NCBI GenBank assembly: GCA_900772715.1 | Contig: CAAGRN010000022.1 | Coordinates: 1-10,802 of the forward strand | DNA from: an uncultured Subdoligranulum sp. | GTDB taxonomy: Bacteria > Bacillota_A > Clostridia > Oscillospirales > Ruminococcaceae | DNA length: 10,802 nucleotides | Direction: 5' to 3' | Shown: piece by piece, positions 1-7,575 of the stretch | Layout: every line of letters begins with the position of its first letter | How positions within the stretch are numbered: position 1 is the first letter of the stretch | The notes under the pieces: generated by a model | Database searches by the model: none | What the model was told of the DNA's origin: nothing | Seen by the model: only the letters and a program-made list of their open reading frames with translations | Made by a program: the position numbers and the translations under genes

Positions 1-3
1 ACA

Positions 4-25
4 GCTTCCCCCAAAGGGGGGGAGC
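4..25 (-). terminator. candidate terminator hairpin after exodeoxyribonuclease III
   Basis: A 9-bp stem (4-12 with 17-25, one G-U pair) closes a 4-base loop. It starts about 34 bases past the stop codon of the exodeoxyribonuclease III gene. The position suits the end of the MATE-exonuclease transcript. On the minus strand the bases just after the stem run off the window, so a U-tract cannot be checked. Confidence 0.45.
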
Positions 26-58
26 CATAGCTGAATACCGCAGCCCCTGCAAACAACG

Positions 59-814
59 TTACAGCGGCATTTCCAGCAGCACGGGGCAATGGTCGCTGCC
101 CAAGATCGGCATCAGGATATCTGCCTTTTCAATTTTGTCGGCAAGGCGGTCGCTGACAAGGAAATAGTCAATGCGCCAGCCCGCGTTGCGCTCTCTGGCG
201 CGAAAGCGCATACTCCACCAGCTGTACATCCCGGTATCGGTGGGGTGCAGATGGCGGAAGCTGTCGGTAAAGCCGGCAGCCAGCAGCTCGTTCAGCTTGC
301 CGCGCTCCTGATCGCTGAAGCCCGCCGCGCCGCGGTTGGGACCGGGGTTTTTCAGGTCGATATCCTCGTGCGCGACGTTCAGATCCCCGCAGACGATGAC
401 CGGCTTTTGGGCATCCAGCTTTTGCAGGTAGGCGCGCAGGTCGTCCTCCCACTGCATACGGTAGTCGATGCGTGCCAGCTCGTTCTGGGCGTTGGGCACA
501 TAGAGGTTGACAAGGTAAAAACCGGGATATTCCAGCGTGATGGCGCGTCCCTCGTGGTTGTGCAGGTCCTGCTCCAGCCCATAGCGCACCGACAGGGCGG
601 GCGTTTTTGCCCAGATCGCCGTGCCGGAGTAGCCCTTTTTGTCGGCACTGTAAATGTACTCGGTGTAGCCCGCCGGGGCAAAGTCCGCCTGACCGGGCTG
701 CATCTTGGTTTCCTGTATGCAGAAAAAGTCGGCGTCCAGCGCGTTAAACTGCTCCTCAAAGCCCTTTTTCAGGCAGGCGCGCAGACCGTTGACGTTCCAG
801 CTGATAAATTTCAT
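59..814 (-). CDS. xth: exodeoxyribonuclease III (AP endonuclease, base-excision repair)
   Basis: This is a 251-residue protein of the exonuclease III / AP endonuclease family, full length for the bacterial members. The family cuts DNA 5' to abasic sites and trims 3' blocked ends in base-excision repair, using Mg2+ in the cytoplasm. The conserved motifs appear in order: WNVNG with Asn7, IQETK with the metal-binding Glu35, LYVPN (Tyr105), GDLNVAH with Asp144 and Asn146, WRIDY near residue 213, and the terminal SDHCP with catalytic Asp241-His242. No key residue is missing. The ATG at 812-814 is preceded by GGGAGG with a 5-base spacer, which fixes the start. The ribosome site lies in the 15 bases after the stop of the upstream MATE gene, so the two genes are very probably cotranscribed. 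The pairing is probably incidental in function. Confidence 0.95.
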   Translation of the reverse strand: MKFISWNVNGLRACLKKGFEEQFNALDADFFCIQETKMQPGQADFAPAGYTEYIYSADKKGYSGTAIWAKTPALSVRYGLEQDLHNHEGRAITLEYPGFYLVNLYVPNAQNELARIDYRMQWEDDLRAYLQKLDAQKPVIVCGDLNVAHEDIDLKNPGPNRGAAGFSDQERGKLNELLAAGFTDSFRHLHPTDTGMYSWWSMRFRARERNAGWRIDYFLVSDRLADKIEKADILMPILGSDHCPVLLEMPL

Positions 815-829
815 AGGTTCCTCCCACGA

Positions 830-2191
830 TCAGGCAGCCAGCTTGCGGGCAGCCTGTTTTTTCCACGCGCCGCTCGCAAAGCGGGCGATAAAGCAAATCG
901 AACGGCAGACCCAGTCCACGACCATCGCCCACCATACGCCAAGGGCGCCCCAGCCCAGCTGCACGCACAGCACCCAGCTGAAGCCCATACGCCAGACCAG
1001 CATCGAAATGATGGAAACCAGCATCGTAAAGCGCACATCGTTGGCGGCGCGCAGGGCGTTGGGCAGCACAAAGCCGATGGGCCAGAGCAAGATGCCCATA
1101 CCGCAGTGGATAAGCACCAGCGTGGCGGACAGGGCGCGGGTTTCGGCGCTCAGGGTATACAGATTCAAAATGGGGTTCAGCGCCAGCAGAATGGCGGCGT
1201 TGCTGAGTCCCTGCGCGACATAGTCCCACAAAAGCAGCTTTTTGGTGTAGTGGATGCACTGCTCAAAATCCTGCGCACCGACACAGCGCCCCACAACGGT
1301 GATCATCGCAAGGCACATCGCATTGCCGATGATGCACCCCGCGCCGTCCAGATTGTTTGCCACGGCGTTGGCGGAAATATGCACCGTGCCGAACAGCGAG
1401 ATCATCGACACGACCAGCACGCGCCCAAGCTGGAACAGGCTGTTTTCAAACGCCGAGGGTATCCCGATGCGCAGGATATTTTCGGCGGTGGAACGCTGTA
1501 AATGGGTGACGGAGTAGGGCGTGATCTGCAAGACATAGTCCGGGCGCGCCGCCAGCAGCAAAATGACGATGGCACCCACGGCGCGGGAAATCAGTGTCGG
1601 CACGGCAACACCCGCGACGCCCATTTTCAGCACGAACACGCAGAAGGCGTTGCCGCAAAAGTTGATGGCGTTGACGAGGAAGGAAACCTTCATCGACACG
1701 GCGCTGTTGCCGGTGGAGCGGAAAATGGCAGCGCCCGCATTGTACAGCGCCAAAAACGGGAAGGACAGCGCCGTGATGGTAAAGTACAGCAGCGCCGCCT
1801 GCATCACGTCGTCGGCAATGGTGCCGAACAGCAGCCGCAGCATGGGGGCGCGGGTCAGCAGGCAGAACACCGCCACGCCGCTGCCCAGCAGGGCGCTCAA
1901 ACCCACCAGTTGCCCGGCGCTGCGGGCGGCATCCTCCGGCTTTTTGGCACCCAGATACTGGCTGGTGACCACGGCACCGCCGGTTGCCAGCGCGCCGAAC
2001 ACCGTAATGATCAGCATATTGATCATATCCACCAGCGACACGCCGGAGATGGCGGCCTCCCCTGCCGAGGAAACCATCATCGTATCCGCCATACCGACCA
2101 GCACGTTCAGCGCCTGTTCGATGATCAGCGGCCAGAGCAGTGTCAACAGCTGGCGGTTTGTAAAAATCTTCTCTTTTTGTAACGGCTGCAT
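830..2191 (-). CDS. MATE family efflux transporter
   Basis: This is a 453-residue inner-membrane protein of the multidrug and toxic compound extrusion (MATE) family, close to the usual 440-480 residues. MATE proteins export cationic drugs or metabolites in exchange for Na+ or H+. The start shows the typical first helix with LLWPLIIEQ and then MADTMMVSSAGEAAISGVS, the family's D..MV pattern. Many hydrophobic segments follow, in two similar halves of about six helices each; the second half begins near IGIPSAFENSLFQLGRV. The frame stays open upstream to 2554, but that extension lies antisense to the permease gene. I choose the ATG at 2189-2191, which has AAAGAGGGG upstream and leads straight into the first helix. 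The promoter at 2246-2274 drives it, and xth follows 15 bases downstream. The substrate cannot be read from the sequence. Confidence 0.9.
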   Translation of the reverse strand: MQPLQKEKIFTNRQLLTLLWPLIIEQALNVLVGMADTMMVSSAGEAAISGVSLVDMINMLIITVFGALATGGAVVTSQYLGAKKPEDAARSAGQLVGLSALLGSGVAVFCLLTRAPMLRLLFGTIADDVMQAALLYFTITALSFPFLALYNAGAAIFRSTGNSAVSMKVSFLVNAINFCGNAFCVFVLKMGVAGVAVPTLISRAVGAIVILLLAARPDYVLQITPYSVTHLQRSTAENILRIGIPSAFENSLFQLGRVLVVSMISLFGTVHISANAVANNLDGAGCIIGNAMCLAMITVVGRCVGAQDFEQCIHYTKKLLLWDYVAQGLSNAAILLALNPILNLYTLSAETRALSATLVLIHCGMGILLWPIGFVLPNALRAANDVRFTMLVSIISMLVWRMGFSWVLCVQLGWGALGVWWAMVVDWVCRSICFIARFASGAWKKQAARKLAA

Positions 2192-2222
2192 AGCAGCGAT
2201 CCCCTCTTTGCTAAAAAATTCC

Positions 2223-2252
2223 CTATACTCTCCCAGTATGCATCCAGTATAG
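2223..2252. promoter_or_regulatory. dyad and direct repeats over the MATE promoter, candidate operator
   Basis: CTATACT at 2223-2229 and its exact complement AGTATAG at 2246-2252 form a 7-bp inverted repeat with a 16-base gap. Inside it CCAGTAT occurs twice, at 2233-2239 and 2244-2250, 11 bases or one helical turn apart. The right arm coincides with the -10 box, a position suited to a repressor. Which regulator would bind is unknown, and no regulator gene lies nearby. Confidence 0.4.
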
Positions 2253-2274
2253 CACCAACCTGCGCACCGCGCAA
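2246..2274 (-). promoter_or_regulatory. promoter of the MATE-xth unit, extended -10
   Basis: On the minus strand a TATACT -10 box (2246-2251) is preceded by TG one base upstream (extended -10). A weak TTGCGC -35 (2269-2274) sits 17 bases away. The predicted start is about 45-50 bases before the MATE ATG. The -10 box lies in a dyad, reported separately. Confidence 0.6.
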
Positions 2275-2275
2275 C

Positions 2276-2305
2276 AAAAAAATGCCCGCGGAAAGCCGCA
2301 GGCAT
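2276..2305 (-). terminator. intrinsic terminator of the nucleoside transporter operon
   Basis: On the minus strand a hairpin pairs ATGCC-GCGG with CCGC-GGCAT around an AAAG/CTTT loop, with a single mismatch. A run of seven T residues follows. It lies 15 bases after the stop of the last permease gene and separates that operon from the MATE promoter. Confidence 0.85.
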
Positions 2306-2319
2306 AGGTTTTGGGGAAA

Positions 2320-3312
2320 TCAGCGTTCCTCGCGGAAGTAGGCAAGACCCAGATGGGCGGGAGGCTGGTTCTCTTTTTTCTTGCGCATGGATACCACGAT
2401 CAGCACCACAATGGTGACCACATAGGGCAGCATCTGCACAAGGTCGGTCATATAGATCGCCATCTTGATGCCCAACAGGCTGGGCAGGAACTGGTACAGC
2501 CAGTACAGCATACCGAACAGATACGCGCCCCAGATGGCGTTGAGGGGCTTCCACGTGGTAAAGATGACCAGCGCCACAGCCAGCCAGCCCAGCGCTTCGA
2601 TCTGCCCGGTGGTTGCCCAGATGCCCTGATTGTAATCCAGCACATAGTACAGGCCGCCGATGCCGCAGATGCCCGCGCCGATGCAGGTAGCCAGATACTT
2701 GTACAGCGTGACGTTGATGCCCGCTGCGTCGGCGGTGGCGGGGTTTTCGCCTACGGCGCGCAGGTTCAGACCCGCGCGGGTGCGCGTGAGGAACCAGTGC
2801 AGCACGATCGCCAACACGATGGCGGCATAGGCAAGAAAACCGTAGCTGAACACCGTGCTGCCCAAATCGCCCAGACCCGACAGAACGGGAATTTTGGCGG
2901 CAAACGCCTTGTTGGCAACGGGGGCGGCGGAGTAGCTGGCGCCGTTCAGAATGAACACGCCGAAGAAGTTCGCCACACCCATACCGAAGGTGGTCAGCGC
3001 CAAGCCGGTAACGTTCTGGTTGGCGCGCAGCGAGATGGTCAGAAAGGCGTAGATCAAGCCGCCCAGCATCGAGGCCACAATGGCAAAGAACAGGGCAATC
3101 AGGACGCTGACCAAGCCGTTGGGGTTGGGGACGCTGTTTTCATACGCCCAAGCGCTGGCAAAGCCGGCAAAGCCGCCCAGATACATAATACCGGGCACAC
3201 CCAGGTTCAGGTTGCCGGATTTCTCGGTCAGGGTTTCGCCCAAGGCGCCGTACATAATAATGGTGCCGAAAGGAATGGCACGCATGATCCATGCAACTAA
3301 GCTGCTGTGCAT
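2320..3312 (-). CDS. BMP-type nucleoside ABC transporter, permease 2 (NupQ-like)
   Basis: This is a 330-residue integral membrane protein of the BPD_transp_2 family (the RbsC/BmpC-type permeases), resembling the NupQ/YufQ subunit of guanosine and general nucleoside importers. The N-terminal motif EKSGNLNLGVPGIM (residues 30-43) matches the family signature 'E+SG.LNLG.EG.M'. RAVGENPATADAAGI (185-199) is the cytoplasmic loop that contacts the ATPase. About eight to ten hydrophobic helices are visible, and the C-terminal tail is charged. The start at 3310-3312 is only 2 bases from the stop of permease 1. Its ribosome site AAGGAGGG lies inside the end of that gene, so translation is probably coupled. 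It would pair with permease 1 to form the channel of the importer. Nucleoside is the likely substrate class by family; the exact substrate is not readable. Confidence 0.88.
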   Translation of the reverse strand: MHSSLVAWIMRAIPFGTIIMYGALGETLTEKSGNLNLGVPGIMYLGGFAGFASAWAYENSVPNPNGLVSVLIALFFAIVASMLGGLIYAFLTISLRANQNVTGLALTTFGMGVANFFGVFILNGASYSAAPVANKAFAAKIPVLSGLGDLGSTVFSYGFLAYAAIVLAIVLHWFLTRTRAGLNLRAVGENPATADAAGINVTLYKYLATCIGAGICGIGGLYYVLDYNQGIWATTGQIEALGWLAVALVIFTTWKPLNAIWGAYLFGMLYWLYQFLPSLLGIKMAIYMTDLVQMLPYVVTIVVLIVVSMRKKKENQPPAHLGLAYFREER

Positions 3313-3314
3313 AA

Positions 3315-4418
3315 TTACTTGCCCTCCTTATGTGCGCCGCGGGGAATGACGCGGTAGTTGATAAAGAACTCGCTGCCCAGAATAAAGAACAGAATGATGC
3401 CGGTGATGATATCGGCGGCGTACTCGTTCAGCGAGTAGGCGGAGGCGATCTCGGAGGCGCCGCGCTCTAAGAATACGAGCAGGAAGGAAATCAGCGCCAT
3501 GGAGAAGGTGTTGAACTTGGCAAGCCACGCCACAATGATGGCGGTAAAGCCGCGTCCGCCTGCCGAGGTGGTGGAGATAGTCTGATCCTTGCCGGCGACG
3601 ATCAAAAAGCCGCACAGGCCGCAGATCAGACCCGACAGCATCATCGTGCGGATGGTGACCTTGCGCACATTGATGCCGGCGTAGCGGGCGGTGTTTTCGC
3701 TTTCGCCCACGACGCTGATCTCATACCCCTGCTTGAGGTATTTCAGGTAGCCGTACATAGCGAACATCAGCACAAACACCACAATGATATTGATGGTGTA
3801 GCGCTGCCCCAAAATAATGGGGAACCAGCCCGCCTTGGTGGCTTTGTTCAGCGTGCCAAGGCTGGACGCCTGACCGCGCATAATGTTGGTGACGCACGCC
3901 ACAATGCTGGTGGCAACGTAGTTCATCATCAGGGTAAACAGGGTTTCGTTGGTGTTCCAGCGCGCCTTGAACCACGCAGGCACAAACGCCCACAGCGCAC
4001 CGGCTGCCATACTGCCGACCGCCATCGCGGCAAACAGCAGCGGGGCGGGCAGGTTGCTGCCCAGATACACCATAATCAAGGCGGAGACAAGACCGCCGAC
4101 AAGGATCTGCCCCTCGCCGCCGCAGTTCCAGAAACGCATCTTGAAGGCGGGCGCAAGCGCAATGCCGACGCACAGCAAAATGGACAGGTCGCGCAGCATC
4201 CAGTTAAAGCGGGTGGTGTTGGCAAAGGTGCCGTTCCACATAACGCCGTAGACCGAAAGCGGGTTCAGCCCGGTAACAAAAAAGATAAACAAAGCGTCCA
4301 CGACCAGCGCTAACAAAATGGCGATGGCGCGCACCAGTATTTTTTTCGGCAGCGTGGTACCCTCGCGCTTGGCAATGCGCAGCAGCGGCTCGTGCGCCGC
4401 AGTTACGGTTTGGCTCAT
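3315..4418 (-). CDS. BMP-type nucleoside ABC transporter, permease 1 (NupP-like)
   Basis: This is a 367-residue membrane permease of the BPD_transp_2 family, the partner of the next gene. It resembles NupP/YufP of Bacillus-type nucleoside importers. After a basic N-terminus the first helix spans residues 31-49. Family landmarks are FWNCGGEGQILVGG (96-109), TLMMNYVA (162-169) and the coupling loop VVGESENTARYAGI (236-249). The frame extends upstream to 4535, but that part overlaps the ATPase gene. The ATG at 4416-4418 has a strong AGGAGGAG ribosome site, and its ATGA overlaps the ATPase stop by 4 bases. This is standard translational coupling, so I place the start there. It acts in the cytoplasmic membrane with permease 2, the double ATPase and the lipoprotein encoded upstream. 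Confidence 0.88.
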   Translation of the reverse strand: MSQTVTAAHEPLLRIAKREGTTLPKKILVRAIAILLALVVDALFIFFVTGLNPLSVYGVMWNGTFANTTRFNWMLRDLSILLCVGIALAPAFKMRFWNCGGEGQILVGGLVSALIMVYLGSNLPAPLLFAAMAVGSMAAGALWAFVPAWFKARWNTNETLFTLMMNYVATSIVACVTNIMRGQASSLGTLNKATKAGWFPIILGQRYTINIIVVFVLMFAMYGYLKYLKQGYEISVVGESENTARYAGINVRKVTIRTMMLSGLICGLCGFLIVAGKDQTISTTSAGGRGFTAIIVAWLAKFNTFSMALISFLLVFLERGASEIASAYSLNEYAADIITGIILFFILGSEFFINYRVIPRGAHKEGK

Positions 4419-5959
4419 ACTTGCTCCTCCTCTGCCAGCCGGGTCATACGCAGACCGACTTCTTCCTTGGTGGTTTTGCGTCCGTCCAGAATGCCGTTGA
4501 TCTTGCCGCCGCAAAGCACCAGGATGCGGTCGCACAGCTCCAGCAGGACGTCGAGATCTTCACCGACATAAATAACCGCTACACCGTTCTTTTTCTGCTC
4601 GTTCAGCAGGCGGTAGATGGTGTAGGAGGTGTTGATGTCCAGCCCGCGCACGGCGTAGGCGGTCATCAGCACAATGGGGTTGGCTGCCAGCTCGCGCCCG
4701 ACCAGCACCTTTTGCACGTTGCCGCCCGACAGGCGGGAAACGGGGGTGTTCAGGTCGGGGGTGACAACGCCCAGCTCACGCTGGATGGTTTCGGCAAGGT
4801 CGTGCGGGGTTTTGCGGTCCACCAGCGGGGAATTACCGCTGCCATAGCTTTTCAGCATCATATTGTCGGTCATACCCATGGAGCCGACCAACCCCATACC
4901 GAGGCGGTCCTCCGGCACGAAGGACAGGTGGATGCCCGCTTCGCGGATGGCTTTGGGGGTCTTGCCCACCAGCTCGATGGGCGCGTCCTCTTTTTCGGGG
5001 GCATAGAACTCGATGGCGGCAGAGCTTTCTACCGGCTGCAAACCGGCAATGGCTTCCAGCAGCTCCTTCTGCCCGTTGCCGGAAATACCGGCAATGCCCA
5101 GAATTTCGCCGCCGTACACGGAAAAGCAGGCGTCGTCCAGCACGGTGATGCCGTCAGCATTGCGCACGGTCAGGTTGCGGATGTCCAGACGCTTGACGCG
5201 GTTCACCGGCTCGGGGCGCTCGATGTTCAGCTCGACCTTTTCGCCGACCATCATCTCGGTCAGCTTCGCTTCGGTGGCGTCCTTGGTGTCAATGTCGCCC
5301 ACATACTCGCCCTTGCGCAGAATGGCAACGCGGTCACTGATGGCAAGCACCTCGTGCAATTTGTGGGTGATGATGATGACCGCCTTGCCGTCCGCCTTCA
5401 TATTTCGGATGACGGCAAACAGGCGCTCGGTTTCCTGCGGGGTCAAAACTGCCGTAGGTTCGTCCAGAATCAGGATGTCGGCACCGCGGTACAGCACCTT
5501 GACGATCTCCAGCGTCTGCTTCTGGCTGACGCTCATCTCGTAGACTTTCTGGTCAAGATCCAGCGCAAACTGGTATTTTTCGCAGATGGCGCGGGCTTTG
5601 TCGTGAACCTTTTTCAGATCAAACTTTTCGTTGCCGCCCATCGACAGCGCAATGTTTTCGGTGGCGGTAAAGACATCGACCAGCTTGAAATGCTGGTGGA
5701 TCATACCGATGCCCAGATCCAGCGCGTCACGGGGGGAACGGATGGTGACCGGCTCGTTGTTGACGTAGATATCGCCCTCATCGGGGAAATAGATACCCGC
5801 GATCATATTCATCAAAGTGGTTTTGCCGCTGCCGTTTTCGCCCAGCAGGGACAAGATCTCGCCGCGGCGTACCCCCAGCGAAACATCCTTGTTGGCGACA
5901 ATAGAGCCAAAGGTCTTGGTGACGTGCTCCAAGCGTACAGCGTATTCGGTCTGCGCCAT
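4415..5959 (-). CDS. BMP-type nucleoside ABC transporter, double ATP-binding subunit (NupO-like)
   Basis: This is a 514-residue protein with two fused ABC domains, the layout of NupO/YufO and of sugar ATPases such as RbsA. Domain 1 has Walker A GENGSGKT (40-47), the Q-loop in MIHQHFKLVD (87-96), a divergent signature MSVSQKQ (142-148), Walker B ILILDEP with Glu167, and H-loop His199. Domain 2 (about 255-500) has a Walker A-like GISGNGQKE (291-299) with Gln in place of the catalytic Lys. It keeps a normal LSGGN signature (410-414), but its Walker B region VLMTAYAV (430-437) lacks the Asp-Glu pair, and no His follows in YVGEDLD. So domain 1 supplies hydrolysis chemistry and domain 2 looks catalytically dead. 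Asymmetry is usual in this family, but the Walker B loss is marked. The ATG at 5957-5959 has AGAGGAG upstream. Confidence 0.9.
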   Translation of the reverse strand: MAQTEYAVRLEHVTKTFGSIVANKDVSLGVRRGEILSLLGENGSGKTTLMNMIAGIYFPDEGDIYVNNEPVTIRSPRDALDLGIGMIHQHFKLVDVFTATENIALSMGGNEKFDLKKVHDKARAICEKYQFALDLDQKVYEMSVSQKQTLEIVKVLYRGADILILDEPTAVLTPQETERLFAVIRNMKADGKAVIIITHKLHEVLAISDRVAILRKGEYVGDIDTKDATEAKLTEMMVGEKVELNIERPEPVNRVKRLDIRNLTVRNADGITVLDDACFSVYGGEILGIAGISGNGQKELLEAIAGLQPVESSAAIEFYAPEKEDAPIELVGKTPKAIREAGIHLSFVPEDRLGMGLVGSMGMTDNMMLKSYGSGNSPLVDRKTPHDLAETIQRELGVVTPDLNTPVSRLSGGNVQKVLVGRELAANPIVLMTAYAVRGLDINTSYTIYRLLNEQKKNGVAVIYVGEDLDVLLELCDRILVLCGGKINGILDGRKTTKEEVGLRMTRLAEEEQV

Positions 5960-6044
5960 AGTTGCAGCTCCTCTCGTTTTTTATCGTTATATCGTAGGGA
6001 AAGAAAACATCGTGGCCGTTAGGCGGGAATTGTGCGGTGTTGCC

Positions 6045-6054
6045 TTGTATACAA
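6045..6054. promoter_or_regulatory. perfect palindrome TTGTATACAA, candidate operator
   Basis: This is a perfect 10-base palindrome in the gap between the lipoprotein and ATPase genes, 6 bases from the intercistronic hairpin. TTGTATACAA resembles operator half-site patterns known for GntR-family (HutC/YtrA-like) repressors. The assignment is inference. No convincing -35/-10 pair surrounds it. Confidence 0.35.
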
Positions 6055-6060
6055 CCGCCA

Positions 6061-6097
6061 AAAGGGAAGGCTGCGAATTGGCGCAGCCTTCCCTTTT
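6061..6097. terminator. intercistronic hairpin between lipoprotein and ATPase genes
   Basis: A perfect 15-bp stem (6061-6075 with 6082-6096) encloses a 6-base loop. It lies about 30 bases after the lipoprotein stop and about 100 bases before the ATPase start. On the minus strand it is followed by only about four T residues, so it is probably a partial terminator or a 3'-end stabiliser. Either would give more lipoprotein transcript than ATPase/permease transcript, a common arrangement in ABC import operons. Confidence 0.7.
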
Positions 6098-6125
6098 ATT
6101 ACGGCGTTAAGAACGGCGTTGGAAA

Positions 6126-7448
6126 TCAAGCAACAGGCTCGGTGTCCTCAACAATGCCGTCAATGCGCAGGGTGAAGTAGGGGGCGGCGCGCAGCTCGCT
6201 CTCGTGGAAGTAACCGTCAGAGATGGCTTCCTTGGTTTCGCCTGCGTAAACAGCCACGGCAGAACCGGTGCTGAAATCGTAGAAGGTCAGATCCACGGGG
6301 GCAGACTCAACAGCCTTGCCGTCCACGGTGAACTTGCTGGTGTCAAAGACGTGCAGGGTGCCGTCCTTCAGGGCAGCCTCGACCTCGGCGACCTTCTCGG
6401 CAGTGCCCTCGGCAACCTCGGGACCCAGGTCGGTGATGGCGACAGCGCCGTCCTCGTAGCCCTTGGCCCAGTCCTGCGGGATGTTGCCGGCGGCAGCGCC
6501 CTCGAACAGCTCCTTGTAGCAGACAGACCAGACGTTGGTGGCGGAGGTCAGAGCGGCGGTGGGGGCGGTGGCCAGCATATCAATGTTGTAGCCGATGGAG
6601 TAGCAGATGGTGCCGGCGTCCTTCTTCTTCTGGGTGGCGGCGGGAGCGCCGGTGGAGTCAGCGTGCTGACCGATGATAACGGCACCGTTGGAGATCAGAG
6701 CCTCGGCAGCAGCGCCTTCCTTGTCGATGTCGAACCAGGAGTTGGTGTACATAACTTCCATCTCGACGTCGGGGTAAACGCTCTGCACGCCGAGGAAGAA
6801 GGCGGTGTAGCCGGAAACGACCTCGGCATAGCCGAAGGCGCCGACGTAGCCAATCTTGACCTTGCCGTCAGCGGTGAAGCTGTTGGGCTGGGTTTCGGGG
6901 GTCAGGGTGCCGGACTCGACCAGCTCCTTGACCTTCATACCGGCAACAACGCCGGAAACGTAGCGGCTCTGGTACACGGAGGTGAAGGCGTTGTAGAAGT
7001 TGTCCAAATCGGAAATGGCAGCAAAGTCGCCGGTCATGGCAACAAAGTTGACATCGGGGTACTTCTCGGCTTCCTCAACCATGTAGGTCTGGTGACCGTA
7101 GGAGTTGGAGATGATCAGGTTGCAGCCCTGACCGACCAGGTCCTCGGCGGCATCGGTGGTTTCGCCGCCCTCGGGAACCTTGTATTTCCAGACGATCTGG
7201 TCATCGCTGATGCCCAACTCGGCAGCAGCTTCTTTAATGCCGTTGATGTGAGCGGCGCTGTAGCCCTCGGTTTCGTCGCCCAGAACGATGGCACCGATCT
7301 TCAGACCGGCATAGGCGTTGTCAGCATTGTCAGCAGCGGCGGTACCGTTGCTGCTGGCGGCAGCAGAGCTGCTGGAAGCGGTGGAACCGCAGGCTGCCAT
7401 GCTGAACACCATAGAGGCGGCCAGCAGAATGCCCATCAATTTCTTCAT
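6126..7448 (-). CDS. BMP family ABC transporter substrate-binding lipoprotein (nucleoside-type)
   Basis: This is a 440-residue extracellular lipoprotein of the BMP (basic membrane protein, Med/TmpC/BmpA) family, which captures nucleosides for an ABC importer. The signal peptide MKKLMGILLAASMVFS ends in lipobox SMAAC, with the lipidated Cys20. A low-complexity Ser/Ala/Asn linker (residues 21-45) tethers the domain to the membrane. The binding fold follows: IGAIVLGDETEGYS (51-64), the region around LIISNSYGHQ (111-120), NFVAMTGDF (134-142), KVKIGYVGAFG (196-206) and GAVIIGQHADSTG (255-267). A C-terminal extension of about 60 residues makes it longer than the roughly 350 residues usual for BmpA. 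The ATG at 7446-7448 follows GGGAGG with an 8-base gap. It is the first gene of the operon and is followed by a hairpin and the ATPase and permease genes. The ligand is inferred from the family only. Confidence 0.92.
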   Translation of the reverse strand: MKKLMGILLAASMVFSMAACGSTASSSSAAASSNGTAAADNADNAYAGLKIGAIVLGDETEGYSAAHINGIKEAAAELGISDDQIVWKYKVPEGGETTDAAEDLVGQGCNLIISNSYGHQTYMVEEAEKYPDVNFVAMTGDFAAISDLDNFYNAFTSVYQSRYVSGVVAGMKVKELVESGTLTPETQPNSFTADGKVKIGYVGAFGYAEVVSGYTAFFLGVQSVYPDVEMEVMYTNSWFDIDKEGAAAEALISNGAVIIGQHADSTGAPAATQKKKDAGTICYSIGYNIDMLATAPTAALTSATNVWSVCYKELFEGAAAGNIPQDWAKGYEDGAVAITDLGPEVAEGTAEKVAEVEAALKDGTLHVFDTSKFTVDGKAVESAPVDLTFYDFSTGSAVAVYAGETKEAISDGYFHESELRAAPYFTLRIDGIVEDTEPVA

Positions 7449-7525
7449 GTGTGTGTTTCCTCCCTAAAAAGCGTAAAACGGTTGCGGTAAACACCCTCAA
7501 TGTGTCTACCCGTGCAAGAAAAACA

Positions 7526-7575
7526 AAAAATGCGTCCCTACCTGCTGTGACATTGCCGCAACAGGACGCATTTTT
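7526..7575 (-). promoter_or_regulatory. leader hairpin with U-tract before the lipoprotein gene, candidate attenuator
   Basis: A perfect 12-bp stem (7526-7537 with 7564-7575) can be extended inside by a 5-bp UGUUG/CAGCA helix. On the minus strand it is followed directly by TTTTTT, G and TTTTT: a textbook intrinsic terminator. It stands about 13 bases downstream of the predicted transcript start and about 78 bases before the ATG. It therefore looks like a leader attenuator for the whole transporter operon. I could not match it to a known riboswitch class. Confidence 0.7.

Noticed and set aside
89..1501. 470-residue plus-strand reading frame
   Set aside because: Antisense to xth and the MATE gene; rich in His, Gln, Arg and Val with no recognisable domain or ribosome site. 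It is the usual shadow of GC-rich coding DNA.
2192..2554. N-terminal extension of the MATE frame
   Set aside because: It runs antisense into the permease gene and through the operon terminator. The ATG at 2191 has a ribosome site and a typical MATE N-terminus.
4419..4535. N-terminal extension of permease 1
   Set aside because: It overlaps the ATPase gene in another frame. The ATG at 4418 has a strong ribosome site and the classic ATGA overlap.
4421..6022. 533-residue plus-strand reading frame
   Set aside because: It mirrors the ABC ATPase almost exactly; low-complexity composition with no motif, so a shadow.
6204..7490. 428-residue Gly/Val-rich plus-strand reading frame
   Set aside because: Antisense to the lipoprotein gene, whose GCN/ACC-rich codons give the Gly/Val pattern.
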